Origin: Colimorpha sp045640985
GTDB lineage: Bacteria; Bacteroidota; Bacteroidia; Bacteroidales; P3
Assembly (NCBI GenBank): GCA_045640985.1
Contig: JAZUFZ010000020.1
Span: 1-44,565 of the forward strand
DNA length: 44,565 bases
Reading direction: 5' to 3'
The position numbers were made by a program, and so were the translations under genes. Below are positions 17,661-26,366 of this stretch, piece after piece; the first letter of the stretch is position 1; each line of letters opens with the position of its first letter. Below the pieces are notes generated by a model. That model saw only the letters and a list, made by a program, of their open reading frames with translations. It did not search any database and had not been told where the DNA came from.

Positions 17661-17668
17661 TATCTTTG
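17661..17668 (+). promoter_or_regulatory. -7 promoter element of the outer-membrane receptor gene
   Basis: TATCTTTG on the plus strand. The -33 region is only a weak match. It predicts a 5' leader of about 145 bases before the ATG at 17822. Confidence 0.6.
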
Positions 17669-17757
17669 CAATATGAATTATCAAGGCTGAGCCTTTCGCC
17701 CAAGCACATAAACAGCACATTTACAAAACGCTGGAAACAGTCACTGAATATAATAAC

Positions 17758-17781
17758 ATCCGTTACGCAATAAAAACGGAT
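17758..17781 (+). promoter_or_regulatory. Hairpin in the 5' leader of the receptor gene
   Basis: ATCCGTT (17758-17764) pairs perfectly with AACGGAT (17775-17781) around a 10-base loop, 41 bases before the start codon. It could affect translation or mRNA stability. There is no T-run, so it is not a classical terminator. Confidence 0.4.
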
Positions 17782-17821
17782 TAACAGGTACTAAATAAGT
17801 ATAAGAATAAAAAATCATATA

Positions 17822-20497
17822 ATGAAACAATCACTGACAACAATGGCAAAATTATTTTGTCTGCTCATCACACTTACGCTTGCAACAGCATCTATGGCTC
17901 AGGGGCCAGGTGGCGGAATGCCGGGACCGCGTCCGGGCGGTCATCCCGGCGGCGGTTTTCACGACGGCCCGCGCGGAGACCGTCCCCGCGACATGCGACA
18001 GATGCAGAATATGGAACAACGGTCTTCTACCGTAAAACAGAAACGACATGTTACGGAAGGTTCGACCTTCAAAGTCGTGGGCTCTTTCTGCGACAGTGTT
18101 TCCAAGGAGCCGCTCGCCTATATGAATGTGGCAATCCTCTATCAGGAGGACAGCACCTTTCTGAAAGGAACTTCCACCAACCTGGACGGATATTTTGAGA
18201 TTGCAGAAATCCCGGCCGGAAACTATATCCTCAGGGCCTCCTATATCGGATACCAGAACAGAATGATACCTTTTACCGTAGAAAACAATACAGCTTTGGG
18301 TATGCTGAAACTCAAGCCCGGCGCCGCTACGATGAAGGAGGTGACCATTACGGCAGAACGGCCCCTGTATTCGATGGACGGCGAGAAGATGATTTACAAT
18401 GTGGAGGAAGACCCCACAATCCAGTCGGGGACCACCAACGATGCGCTTCAGAATGCTCCAGGAGTAGAGGTGGATATCGAGGGCAACATCTCCCTGCGCG
18501 GCGTGAGCAGCGTGGAAATCTGGGTGAACGACAAGCCCTCCAAACTGACCGAAGAAAATCTCAAGACCTATCTGGAGACGCTTCCCGCCAACGCGCTCGC
18601 CCGCATTGAGACGATCACCAATCCTTCCGCAAAATACGCAACCGAGGCCGAAGCGGTCATCAACATCATCACTTCGGCTTACATCAAGAGCAACCACTTC
18701 CTTTCGTTCGGCGTGAATGCCGCTTCACAGCCGAATGTGAGTCCCTGGGCAAGCTACTCCTGGGCCAACGAGCGGCTGACAATCAACGGACATATCAGCG
18801 GCCGTTTCAGCCGCAGGGAAAGCGAAGGCAGCGGATGGAGCGTTACCCGCACGGGAGCTGATACCAACAATCTGGATACCATAATGCGGCAGGTGGACAG
18901 TTCAACCAGTCTCTCAAAAAATTACGGTCTCAACTTCTCACTCAACATGAGTTACGAAATCGACTCTATGAGCGATGTTTCGGCCTGGATCAGCGGAAAC
19001 GGATCATGGGGAAATTCCGCTTCCGACGGATGGATGCTCCGCGACCAGAGCTTCAGCGGCGGAAACATCTATGAATATACCACCGACAACCAGAACGATT
19101 CGCGGAGCTTCTTCTCGATGTTCGGAGGCGACTATACCCACAAGTTCAACAAAGACGGGCACAACCTGAGAGTAAGCCTCTTCGGAAACATGAGCAGCGG
19201 CGAGAACGGCAGCGCAAACTCCCGTATCTATACCCAGACCGACTCCGACCCGAGAAACCAGTCATTCTACAAATACAACGAATCGCTGAGTCACGACAAT
19301 TCGGTCTCCCTCAATGCCCGCTACAACCGACCCTATTCTCAGGACGGAGATATGAGCTACGGATTCGGATACCGCTACTCCTCCGACAACAGCGACTACC
19401 GCCCCTATCTGCTCGACGACGTATATACCGAAGAGATGACGCTGGATCCCGCCTTGTATGACCTGCTGCGCCGCTATGTGTTTGAGGAGCAGAACCACGA
19501 ACTTAACGGGGACGCTGAATGGACCCACCGCTGGGGCGGATTCACATTGGAACTGGGATTGGGTGCCGCCTATACGAATAACCATTTTGCTTATTCCGAG
19601 ACCAGCTATGCAGACGATACCACCTACAACTTCCTGACCTTCAATCCCTCGATCCACCTGAGCTACCGCACCAAAGAGATGCACAACTACAAGCTCAACT
19701 ACTCGCTGCGTATGCGTAATCCCAACGCCTCGAACCTTTCGACATACAAGCATTATACGGATGACAGCTGGTCCACCGGTAACCGAGACCTGCATCAGAG
19801 TTATACTCACAACGCTGAAGCCGGCTGGACGAAATTCTTTGAGAGATTCGGATCTGTCGGTCTGGAGGCCTACGGAAGACTCTCCACCGGAGAAATCGAT
19901 AACCTTACCGACGTAACAGAAGAAGCTGACCCTATTATCGGTCGTATTGTAAACTATACCATGCCTTACAATATCGGAACATCCTGGCGCTACGGTACTT
20001 CTGCAAACGTAATGTACAGGCCTTCCGGATTCATCAATTTCCGACTGTATGCCAACCTTTATAACTATGGATATCATACACAGTTCCAGCGAATCGGCAA
20101 CGAGGTGGAGAACAGCAAGTGGAGCTACTCCATCCGCCTGAACGGCTGGGCAAAGATTTTCCAGCGCTATCAGGTGCATGTAAGCGCAAACTACACCTCC
20201 CCAACCATCGGACTGATGAGAGAAAACAGTGCAAGATATTTTGTAAACTGCGGCGTGAGAGCAGACTTCTTCAAACGTAAACTCAGCGCCTTCATAAACA
20301 TTCAGGATATCTTCAACTGGGGCTACAAAATCGGTTCCGGCGGAGAAAACACAAACCCCTACTACCGCAGTGGTAGCACAAGCAGGAGCCTGAACAGCAG
20401 ATTTATCAGCGGCGGTATCACCTTCCGGTTCGGCAAGATGGAACTTGAGCGTAACACCACCGATGGTTCGGAGGCTGACGGACCCGCTCAGGAATAG
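17822..20497 (+). CDS. Outer-membrane beta-barrel receptor with Gly/Pro/Arg-rich N-terminal segment
   Basis: An 891-residue TonB-receptor-like protein. After a signal peptide (1-26, ending SMAQ) comes an unusual low-complexity linker (about 27-58) of Gly, Pro, His, Arg and Asp, for example PGGGMPGPRPGGHPGG. A carboxypeptidase-regulatory-like domain follows (about 80-165), then a plug-like region (about 170-285) with YNVEEDPTIQSGTTND, ISLRGVSSVEIWVNDKP and IETITNPSAKYATEAEAVIN, and a long barrel of the outer-membrane beta-barrel family 3 type. Plug sequence of this type usually marks the non-SusC receptor branch. It stands alone, with its own promoter and a strong bidirectional terminator after it. 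The ligand is unknown. Confidence 0.88.
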   Translation: MKQSLTTMAKLFCLLITLTLATASMAQGPGGGMPGPRPGGHPGGGFHDGPRGDRPRDMRQMQNMEQRSSTVKQKRHVTEGSTFKVVGSFCDSVSKEPLAYMNVAILYQEDSTFLKGTSTNLDGYFEIAEIPAGNYILRASYIGYQNRMIPFTVENNTALGMLKLKPGAATMKEVTITAERPLYSMDGEKMIYNVEEDPTIQSGTTNDALQNAPGVEVDIEGNISLRGVSSVEIWVNDKPSKLTEENLKTYLETLPANALARIETITNPSAKYATEAEAVINIITSAYIKSNHFLSFGVNAASQPNVSPWASYSWANERLTINGHISGRFSRRESEGSGWSVTRTGADTNNLDTIMRQVDSSTSLSKNYGLNFSLNMSYEIDSMSDVSAWISGNGSWGNSASDGWMLRDQSFSGGNIYEYTTDNQNDSRSFFSMFGGDYTHKFNKDGHNLRVSLFGNMSSGENGSANSRIYTQTDSDPRNQSFYKYNESLSHDNSVSLNARYNRPYSQDGDMSYGFGYRYSSDNSDYRPYLLDDVYTEEMTLDPALYDLLRRYVFEEQNHELNGDAEWTHRWGGFTLELGLGAAYTNNHFAYSETSYADDTTYNFLTFNPSIHLSYRTKEMHNYKLNYSLRMRNPNASNLSTYKHYTDDSWSTGNRDLHQSYTHNAEAGWTKFFERFGSVGLEAYGRLSTGEIDNLTDVTEEADPIIGRIVNYTMPYNIGTSWRYGTSANVMYRPSGFINFRLYANLYNYGYHTQFQRIGNEVENSKWSYSIRLNGWAKIFQRYQVHVSANYTSPTIGLMRENSARYFVNCGVRADFFKRKLSAFINIQDIFNWGYKIGSGGENTNPYYRSGSTSRSLNSRFISGGITFRFGKMELERNTTDGSEADGPAQE

Positions 20498-20519
20498 CAA
20501 TTAATTTCAATAAAACAAT

Positions 20520-20543
20520 AAAGGCTCCAGATCTGGAGCCTTT
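20520..20543. terminator. Bidirectional terminator between the receptor and pepD
   Basis: A perfect 24-base palindrome, AAAGGCTCCAG followed by its mirror ending GCCTTT, lies between the two convergent stops. A- and T-runs on both sides allow it to serve both strands. Confidence 0.85.
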
Positions 20544-20564
20544 AATTGTATCTGACAAATGCGT

Positions 20565-22016
20565 TTATATCGACTTCAGGATAGCCAGCGTCTGGTTCCA
20601 GAACATCTCTACAGAACGGATTTCGATGCGTTCATCAGGGCTGTGTACACCTCTTAATGTCGGACCGTAGGAAATCATATCCATCTTAGGATATTTTTCA
20701 CCGATAAGTCCACATTCAAGACCGGCATGGATAGCGCGCACAACGGGTTCCTTACCGTAAAGCTTACGATAAACATCTACACCAACCTTCAGCACCTTGC
20801 TATCGGGATTAGGAGTCCATCCGGGGTAGCCGTCACTGTGCTGGACATTAGCACCAATCAAGCGGAAGGTCGCTTCAATCTTTTGTGCGGCAGCAATCTT
20901 GGCGCTTTCAACAGAACTGCGCTGACTGGTTGTTATATAAATCTTTTCATCATCCATCTTGACTGATGCCAGATTGGTAGAAGTCTCCACAAAATTAGGA
21001 ATCTCCCGGCTCATGGAAAGAACCCCATGCGCACAAGCATAAAGAGCATTCAGAAGATTTTCCTGAGAATGGAAGTCAATCAATGAAGCCGGCATAGCAA
21101 CCGATGTGATTGCCACATTCAAGTCAGGTTCGGTGGAACGGAACTCGAAACGCATATTGGTATCAGCACACGCTACAGCCTTCTGCAATGTCTCCGCATT
21201 CTCATTGGGGACAACAACAACGGCATACGCCTCACGGGCGATAGCATTACGGAGATTTCCGCCATCAATAAGGGCGATACGCAGGCCCAGACGATACTGA
21301 GCATCCCACAAAACCCGGGTGAGCAGTTTATTGGCACAAGCAAGGCCCTTGTTGATATCATCGCCACTATGACCGCCTTTAAGACCTGACACACGGATTT
21401 CAAAGGCCGACATGTTAGCAGGAACGGATTCTTTCTGATAATTGAAATCAGCCAGAGTATCGATACCGCCAGCACAGCCTACACAGTATTCTCCTTCATC
21501 CTCATCATCAAAATTCAGGAGGATTTCACTCTTCAGCCAATTGTTGGAAAGCCCATCAGCACCCGTGAGACCGGTTTCTTCATCTACCGTAAAAAGTGCT
21601 TCGAGTGGACCGTGCTGAATATCATCAGCGTCCAGGATTGCAAGTATTGCAGCCACACCGATACCATCATCAGCGCCAAGGGTTGTACCATCAGCAGTAA
21701 TCCATTCCCCGTCGCGGAGTGGCTGGATGGAATCGGTATTGAAATTAAACTTCTTGTCGGAGTTCTTCTCACAAACCATATCCATGTGAGCCTGGAGGCA
21801 GACGCTGGGACGGTTCTCAAAACCTTTAACGGCGGGTTTGCGGATAAGCACATTTCCGAGTTCATCACGCAGTGTTTCGAGATTATGATCGTGACCGAAC
21901 TTTTCAAGGTACGCAGAAATTTTCTCTTCATGTTTTGAAGGACGGGGGATTGCCATCACTTCACTGAAAAAACGCCATACGGAAGCTGGCTGAAGATTAT
22001 CAAAAACTGTATTCAT
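20565..22016 (-). CDS. pepD: Aminoacyl-histidine dipeptidase (M20 family, PepD)
   Basis: Cytoplasmic zinc dipeptidase that cleaves Xaa-His and other dipeptides. I chose the ATG at 22014-22016 (MNTVFDNLQPASVW), giving 483 residues, the usual length; the longer frame would begin inside the terminator hairpin upstream. Metal and catalytic motifs are present: CLQAHMDMVCEKN (first zinc His and catalytic Asp), LGADDGIGVAA, FTVDEETGLTGAD (general-base Glu pair), FDDEDEGEYCVGCAGG and the C-terminal IHAGLECGL. The middle part is the dimerisation/lid domain. It is flanked by terminators on both sides, so it is probably a single-gene unit. Confidence 0.95.
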   Translation of the reverse strand: MNTVFDNLQPASVWRFFSEVMAIPRPSKHEEKISAYLEKFGHDHNLETLRDELGNVLIRKPAVKGFENRPSVCLQAHMDMVCEKNSDKKFNFNTDSIQPLRDGEWITADGTTLGADDGIGVAAILAILDADDIQHGPLEALFTVDEETGLTGADGLSNNWLKSEILLNFDDEDEGEYCVGCAGGIDTLADFNYQKESVPANMSAFEIRVSGLKGGHSGDDINKGLACANKLLTRVLWDAQYRLGLRIALIDGGNLRNAIAREAYAVVVVPNENAETLQKAVACADTNMRFEFRSTEPDLNVAITSVAMPASLIDFHSQENLLNALYACAHGVLSMSREIPNFVETSTNLASVKMDDEKIYITTSQRSSVESAKIAAAQKIEATFRLIGANVQHSDGYPGWTPNPDSKVLKVGVDVYRKLYGKEPVVRAIHAGLECGLIGEKYPKMDMISYGPTLRGVHSPDERIEIRSVEMFWNQTLAILKSI

Positions 22017-22051
22017 ATAAGATATTTTATACGGGTTAATAGATACTTTAC

Positions 22052-22080
22052 AAAAAAAGCCGTCCCAAAGAACGGCTTTT
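22052..22080 (-). terminator. Terminator of the ferredoxin gene
   Basis: AAAAGCCGT (22055-22063) pairs with ACGGCTTTT (22072-22080), with an extended A-run that becomes a T-run on the minus strand. It lies 20 bases after the ferredoxin stop. Confidence 0.8.
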
Positions 22081-22099
22081 AACTTCATGCGCTATGAGA

Positions 22100-22270
22100 T
22101 TATTCTTCAGAGATAGCACCCATTGGGCATACGCTTGCGCAAGTACCACAGCTTGCACATTCGTCTGGGTTGATAGAATAAACATCACCTTCGGAGATAG
22201 CTCCTACAGGGCATTCGTTAATGCAGGTGCCACATGCAGCGCATTTGTCTGGATCAATTCTGTAAGCCAT
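22100..22270 (-). CDS. 2[4Fe-4S] ferredoxin
   Basis: A 56-residue protein starting MAYRIDPDKCAACGTC. Two complete cluster motifs are visible: CAACGTCINECP near the N-terminus and CASCGTCASVCP in the second half. The CxxCxxCxxxCP spacing defines a clostridial-type bacterial ferredoxin carrying two [4Fe-4S] clusters. It is a low-potential electron carrier and a plausible partner of the 2-oxoacid:ferredoxin oxidoreductase encoded at 30507-33388. The gene has its own full promoter and terminator, consistent with high, independent expression. Confidence 0.97.
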   Translation of the reverse strand: MAYRIDPDKCAACGTCINECPVGAISEGDVYSINPDECASCGTCASVCPMGAISEE

Positions 22271-22303
22271 TTTTTATTTTGTTTTTTAGGATTAAAAGTT
22301 TTG

Positions 22304-22336
22304 CAAAGATACGAAGTTTTTTTGATATACAGCAAA
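22304..22336 (-). promoter_or_regulatory. Promoter of the ferredoxin gene
   Basis: TTTG (22333-22336) and TATCTTTG (22304-22311) on the minus strand, 21 bases apart, a full match to the Bacteroidota promoter. The start codon is 34 bases further on. Confidence 0.75.
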
Positions 22337-22380
22337 AAGCTCACATATATTTTTCAACAATCTGTAAAACCACCACTGTA

Positions 22381-23415
22381 TCAAATAGTTTGTTGTGAAT
22401 ATTGCAGGACTTCATCATAGAAAAACTCCAGTTCAACCCCTGCCTGACGGAAGAGTTCTTCACTTTCTGCCCCCGCATGATATTTTCTCTCACACACTAC
22501 GCGCTTGATACCGCAATTGATAATGAGCATCGCACAGGTACGGCAGGGCGTCATACGACAATAAAGGGTTGCGCCTTCAAGCGCTATACCTCTGCGGGCC
22601 GCCTGACAAATGGCATTCTGCTCAGCATGAACAGTTCTTACGCAATGGTTGGTGATACGGCCATCTGCCTCAATGGTCTGGCGGAAAAGATGTCCCACAT
22701 CATCGCAGTGCGGAAGACCCGACGGAGAGCCTACATAACCAGTAACAAGCAACTGGCGATCTTTCACAATCACACAGCCACTACGTCCACGATCACAAGT
22801 AGCACGCTTAGAAGCCGTATTGGCAAGTTCCATAAAATATTCATCCCAGGAAGGACGCACGTATGTCAATTTGGTGATTACCTCTTCTACCTTGGCTTCC
22901 AGTTCCTGGATAGAACCACTGTTATCGAATACATAATCCGCCTGTTCAATACAAACCTTCAGGTTCTGCTTATTGGGATCGTCTGAGGTCATTTCCCGCT
23001 GCTCATTTGCCAGAAAGGTTTCAAAAGAGACATGGTCTGTTTCTGAACCACGAACCACAATACGATCATATCTGGTTTCCGGTTTTGCATCAACAGCAAA
23101 AAGGTAGAAATGTTCTTTCCCCCTAAGTGCAGCTACTTCGCCTGGCGTGCGGACACTCTCAATAATACAATTGTTACCACTCGCCTGAGCTTGGGCATAG
23201 AGAGCCTCAACGATATAGGATGGGGTATGCTGGGCACGCAAATCATTTCCGACCATTGTCATGGTATCCCTGTTTACCTCAAGTCCTCGACGCTTGATTT
23301 CTTCTGTGATAAAAGCACGAACCGAATAATGCACGAATCCCTTGTTTTTAACAAGATAATCTACAATGGTTCCTTTGCCTGCACCGAGCGTCCCTGTTAT
23401 TCCGATAGTAATCAT
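22381..23415 (-). CDS. Fusion of P-loop nucleotide kinase domain and dCMP deaminase domain
   Basis: A 344-residue two-domain protein. Residues 1-180 form a P-loop kinase-like domain: Walker A GTLGAGKGT (8-16), then HYSVRAFITEEIKRRG and IIESVRTPGEVAALRG. Residues about 188-344 are a zinc cytidine/deoxycytidylate deaminase domain with CDRGRSGCVIV, the zinc motif HAEQNA (His263, catalytic Glu265) and PCRTCA (Cys291, Cys294). The deaminase half would convert dCMP to dUMP for dTTP synthesis. The kinase plus deaminase layout resembles fungal Dcd1 and the antiphage deaminase AvcD, so a regulatory or defence variant cannot be excluded. It starts 4 bases after purE in a four-gene operon, which favours nucleotide metabolism. 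Confidence 0.88.
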   Translation of the reverse strand: MITIGITGTLGAGKGTIVDYLVKNKGFVHYSVRAFITEEIKRRGLEVNRDTMTMVGNDLRAQHTPSYIVEALYAQAQASGNNCIIESVRTPGEVAALRGKEHFYLFAVDAKPETRYDRIVVRGSETDHVSFETFLANEQREMTSDDPNKQNLKVCIEQADYVFDNSGSIQELEAKVEEVITKLTYVRPSWDEYFMELANTASKRATCDRGRSGCVIVKDRQLLVTGYVGSPSGLPHCDDVGHLFRQTIEADGRITNHCVRTVHAEQNAICQAARRGIALEGATLYCRMTPCRTCAMLIINCGIKRVVCERKYHAGAESEELFRQAGVELEFFYDEVLQYSQQTI

Positions 23416-23419
23416 AGTC

Positions 23420-23926
23420 TTAACATTTGAACTTATAGTCCAACTGAGCTAATTCTGCGTTAGCTTTGACAATCTTATTTTTCAGACCAGCCTTGTAGGT
23501 GGTGAGTTTCTGCATAAGTTCCTCATTACCCAAGGCCAGCATCTGCATAGCCAAAATAGCAGCATTCTGCGCACCATTGATAGCCACGGTAGCCACAGGA
23601 ATTCCCGGAGGCATCTGCATGATAGCAAACGTTGCATCCAAACCTTCAAGAACTGATCCTTTAATCGGCACACCGATAACAGGAAGCGGCGTTTCTGCAG
23701 CTATAACGCCTGGGAGGGCGGCAGCCATACCGGCACCGGCGATAATTACCTTGATGCCACGGGACTGGGCATTACGGGCAAAATCTGATACTTCCGCTGG
23801 GGTTCTGTGCGCTGAAAGCGCATTTACCTCAAACGGAATCTCCATCTCATCAAAAAACTGGCAGGCCTTTTCCATGACCGGAAGATCGGAAGTACTGCCC
23901 ATTATAATACTAACTATTGGAGTCAT
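23420..23926 (-). CDS. purE: N5-carboxyaminoimidazole ribonucleotide mutase
   Basis: A 168-residue class I PurE, the mutase that moves the carboxyl group of N5-CAIR to give CAIR in de novo purine synthesis. The N-terminal IIMGSTSDLPVM contains the substrate-binding Ser-Asp; SAHRTP holds the catalytic His; and GAGMAAALPGVIAAETPLPVIG is the conserved core loop, here given only as landmark (about residues 63-84: key residues Gly-Ala-Gly and Pro-Val-Ile-Gly). The length is normal. It sits between the Gate-domain membrane protein (11 bases upstream) and the kinase/deaminase fusion (4 bases downstream). No purK is adjacent. Confidence 0.96.
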   Translation of the reverse strand: MTPIVSIIMGSTSDLPVMEKACQFFDEMEIPFEVNALSAHRTPAEVSDFARNAQSRGIKVIIAGAGMAAALPGVIAAETPLPVIGVPIKGSVLEGLDATFAIMQMPPGIPVATVAINGAQNAAILAMQMLALGNEELMQKLTTYKAGLKNKIVKANAELAQLDYKFKC

Positions 23927-23937
23927 ATATTACGATA

Positions 23938-25164
23938 TTAAAAGATTGCTGCAAGTAAAACATACATAAAATGCGCTATAATACCGGCACATAAGCCAGC
24001 AATTGTATGCGCACCTATAGCTTTGGAAATCAAGTTACGGTATCCCATAGAATCAAGCATTGCTGTATGGGTTGAAAGATAACCGCTCCAGCACATTCCC
24101 ATAGCGGTAAATACTGCGATTGCATTGTTGTCGATGATACCGGCATTAACAAATCCAGGTATCAAGCCCAAAGCTGCACCTACAGCGCCCAATGCCGTAA
24201 TCGGGAATGCGATAAGTTCCGGTGCTTTGAATCCGAACAGCCAGTCAAAGATAAAATCGATCTTTCCTGCAAGCCAAGGGATTACTGGCACACCTTCGTA
24301 AGCCACGCCGGCATACCCTTTGGAAGCATCTGCCGGTCCGAAGGTCAGCATCATTACAATGGTGGAAATCACCAGAACTCCCGGAATAATAGCCTTTCCA
24401 ATAGCCACACCGTCCATACCGCCATCCAGAATAGCATCCAGTACACGCATAAAACCGCTCTTCTTCTCTTTTTGCTGAAGTTCAACAACAGCAGCTTGAT
24501 CCACATCCAATTCTGCATCAAGAGAACTGATATTTTCCTGCATATTCTGCTGCATGTCCAGAATCTTCAGTTCTGCTTCGGTCAAAGCGGGAGAATCATA
24601 TTCCGGATAGGCTTTCAGCGTAAAACGCTGCATCAGGCGGGTCGAGATAATACATCCACATACCGCACCAAACAGCCCGACCAGCGCGCCCTTACCATAA
24701 CCGTATGATACCATCACACAAACCACAACCAACCCCATACCGAAGGCCGTACCAAAATTGGTTAGAGAAACCATCTGGTATTTCTTGAAATATTTTGAGA
24801 ATGACTTGTCTTTACTCAACGTGATGATGGCTGGGTTATCCGACAAAAAAGTCATCACGGCTCCCAGTGAAGCCACACCAGGCAGACGGAACAGGGGTTT
24901 CATCAACGGGCGGAGCAGTTTTTCCAACAGATCCACTACACCAAATTCCACAAATAACTTACTGATAGCACCGGTCATCACACATATTGCACAGATATAC
25001 AATACAGTTTCAAGTAACAGATGATATGCCGTCTGCATAAAAGTCCCAAGCATATTCTGAAGCCCCATGGCTGCAGAAAGGCCACCGAAAAAGGCAAAAA
25101 AGACAATCAGAAACACTATAAGTCCGAGCGTTCCTTTTGATTTCTTATTCGTATTACGCGCCAT
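23938..25164 (-). CDS. Nucleoside-recognition (Gate) domain membrane protein
   Basis: A 408-residue inner-membrane protein from the ATG at 25162-25164 (MARNTNKKSKG), 5 bases after the porin stop. Eight or more hydrophobic segments are visible, in two halves separated by a soluble acidic/Gln-rich loop (about residues 190-250, with EAELKILDMQQNMQENISSL). Each half carries a Gate-type element: FLSDNPAIITLS in the first and GYLSTHTAMLDSMG in the second. These match the nucleoside-recognition/spore-maturation-like Gate family, found in nucleoside transporters and uncharacterised permeases. Co-location with purE and a deaminase suggests movement of a nucleoside or nucleobase. The substrate is inferred. 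Confidence 0.85.
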   Translation of the reverse strand: MARNTNKKSKGTLGLIVFLIVFFAFFGGLSAAMGLQNMLGTFMQTAYHLLLETVLYICAICVMTGAISKLFVEFGVVDLLEKLLRPLMKPLFRLPGVASLGAVMTFLSDNPAIITLSKDKSFSKYFKKYQMVSLTNFGTAFGMGLVVVCVMVSYGYGKGALVGLFGAVCGCIISTRLMQRFTLKAYPEYDSPALTEAELKILDMQQNMQENISSLDAELDVDQAAVVELQQKEKKSGFMRVLDAILDGGMDGVAIGKAIIPGVLVISTIVMMLTFGPADASKGYAGVAYEGVPVIPWLAGKIDFIFDWLFGFKAPELIAFPITALGAVGAALGLIPGFVNAGIIDNNAIAVFTAMGMCWSGYLSTHTAMLDSMGYRNLISKAIGAHTIAGLCAGIIAHFMYVLLAAIF

Positions 25165-25169
25165 AACTA

Positions 25170-26261
25170 TTATTTTATATGTTTCAAAATATTTATATCC
25201 CAAGTCAGACCAAGATTCACCATCAAGCTTTCTATATTGGAAGTCCCGGCAGATCCATGCATATCACGATTATAGTCCGCTACAAAGAAATGGGCTCTTA
25301 CATCTTTACAGATGGCAGGACGGTATTCCACACCAACACCGTAAAAGCAGTTTGTGCTGTTTGGAACTGACATTATATCGTAATTCAGCATATCAGAGAA
25401 ATATGGGTGATCATCGCTGTTATACTCGTATCCGCCCTTGAAGAACACCTTCAGGTCATCGGTTGCATTCCAGTTGATCCGGCTCACCACAGAATAATCC
25501 ACTTCAGCGAACATAAATTCCTGACTGCGGCAGATCAGGTCCAGATAGCCGTCCCATTTATCGTATTTCAGTTGCGTACCTAACGCGATATTGCCCAGAA
25601 AGCCGGAGCCATGGTTATCATTTCCGTTATCAAACGCATTGACCGACCACAAAGTGTTCACATGCTCGCCCAGCTGCCCCATCCACATCAGATTGTAACT
25701 GAAAAGATCCTGTTCGCCGTATGGGGAACCCGTGAAGGCGAATGGTGAAGTACCGAACTGTGCCATCAATTTATGACGGCCGTCGTTGCTGGTCCAGGTA
25801 GCCGAAGCGGCCAGCTGGAAGCAATAGTAGTTGTCCCAATAATAAGCCGAATACATCACATCGATAGGACGTGCATCATATTCAAAACCGCCCACGAACA
25901 AGGCATCTTTTCCGGCGCGGAACGACCAGTTGCTGTTCAGTTTGAAATTCAGCCAGAGGAAGTCTGTATTGTCGAAAAACTTAACAGAGCCATCCGTCGC
26001 GATGAAACGCTGACGCACATAATACGAAAACCTGTCAGTAAGGTTGCCCCCCAGATGAAGGTTAAAATAGCGTCCAGTGAGAGCAGTGTTGTTGTCGCTG
26101 GTGCTGCCGCCTGGCACAAAATTGGACATCACATCAGCCCGAGTTTCCAACTTAAACTCTGTCAGGAAAGGGTTATTTTCGTTTTGTGCAACAGCACTAC
26201 TGCCAAATATAGCCATTAAAAAGATAGGCAATTTTGCAAGTATTCTTCTTATTTTCAACAT
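25170..26261 (-). CDS. Outer-membrane porin, OprO/OprP-like
   Basis: A 363-residue protein with a signal peptide (1-25, ending AVAQ) and a beta-barrel composition: alternating aromatic residues, FSYYVRQRFIATDG, FLWLNFKLNSNWSFRAGK (matching the conserved WxxxxGK turn of phosphate-selective-type porins), and a C-terminal LGLTWDINIL strand. It fits the OprO/OprP-like Bacteroidota porins, which let small anionic molecules cross the outer membrane. It is the first gene of the operon with the Gate permease, purE and the deaminase, so it may admit nucleosides, nucleotides or phosphate. A -7 element lies 34 bases upstream of the start. Confidence 0.85.
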   Translation of the reverse strand: MLKIRRILAKLPIFLMAIFGSSAVAQNENNPFLTEFKLETRADVMSNFVPGGSTSDNNTALTGRYFNLHLGGNLTDRFSYYVRQRFIATDGSVKFFDNTDFLWLNFKLNSNWSFRAGKDALFVGGFEYDARPIDVMYSAYYWDNYYCFQLAASATWTSNDGRHKLMAQFGTSPFAFTGSPYGEQDLFSYNLMWMGQLGEHVNTLWSVNAFDNGNDNHGSGFLGNIALGTQLKYDKWDGYLDLICRSQEFMFAEVDYSVVSRINWNATDDLKVFFKGGYEYNSDDHPYFSDMLNYDIMSVPNSTNCFYGVGVEYRPAICKDVRAHFFVADYNRDMHGSAGTSNIESLMVNLGLTWDINILKHIK

Positions 26262-26294
26262 GTTTCCGAGTTTTTAACAACAAACAATTTTATG

Positions 26295-26302
26295 CAAATA
26301 TA
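26295..26302 (-). promoter_or_regulatory. -7 promoter element of the porin/purE operon
   Basis: Minus-strand TATATTTG fits TAnnTTTG. The best TTTG upstream is only 12 bases away, so the -33 box is poor. It overlaps closely with the divergent promoter at 26311-26342. Confidence 0.5.
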
Positions 26303-26310
26303 CAAAAAAA

Positions 26311-26342
26311 TTTGCAAATACGAAATATTATGTATAATTTTG
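26311..26342 (+). promoter_or_regulatory. Promoter of the outer-membrane protein gene at 26367
   Basis: TTTG (26311-26314), a 20-base spacer and TAATTTTG (26335-26342) give a full Bacteroidota promoter match. The predicted start of transcription is about 18 bases before the ATG. It is arranged back to back with the porin-operon promoter, so one regulator could affect both. Confidence 0.75.
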
Positions 26343-26366
26343 CACTATCAAAATAAAAATCATATT

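Noticed and set aside
17446..17720. Small minus-strand proteins in the rnz-receptor gap
   Set aside because: The frames run through the 11-bp repeat array and give low-complexity sequence; the repeat explains them.
19262..20500. 412-codon minus-strand frame opposite the receptor gene
   Set aside because: The plus-strand product has a signal peptide, plug and barrel; the antisense product is Val/Gly-rich without any family signature.
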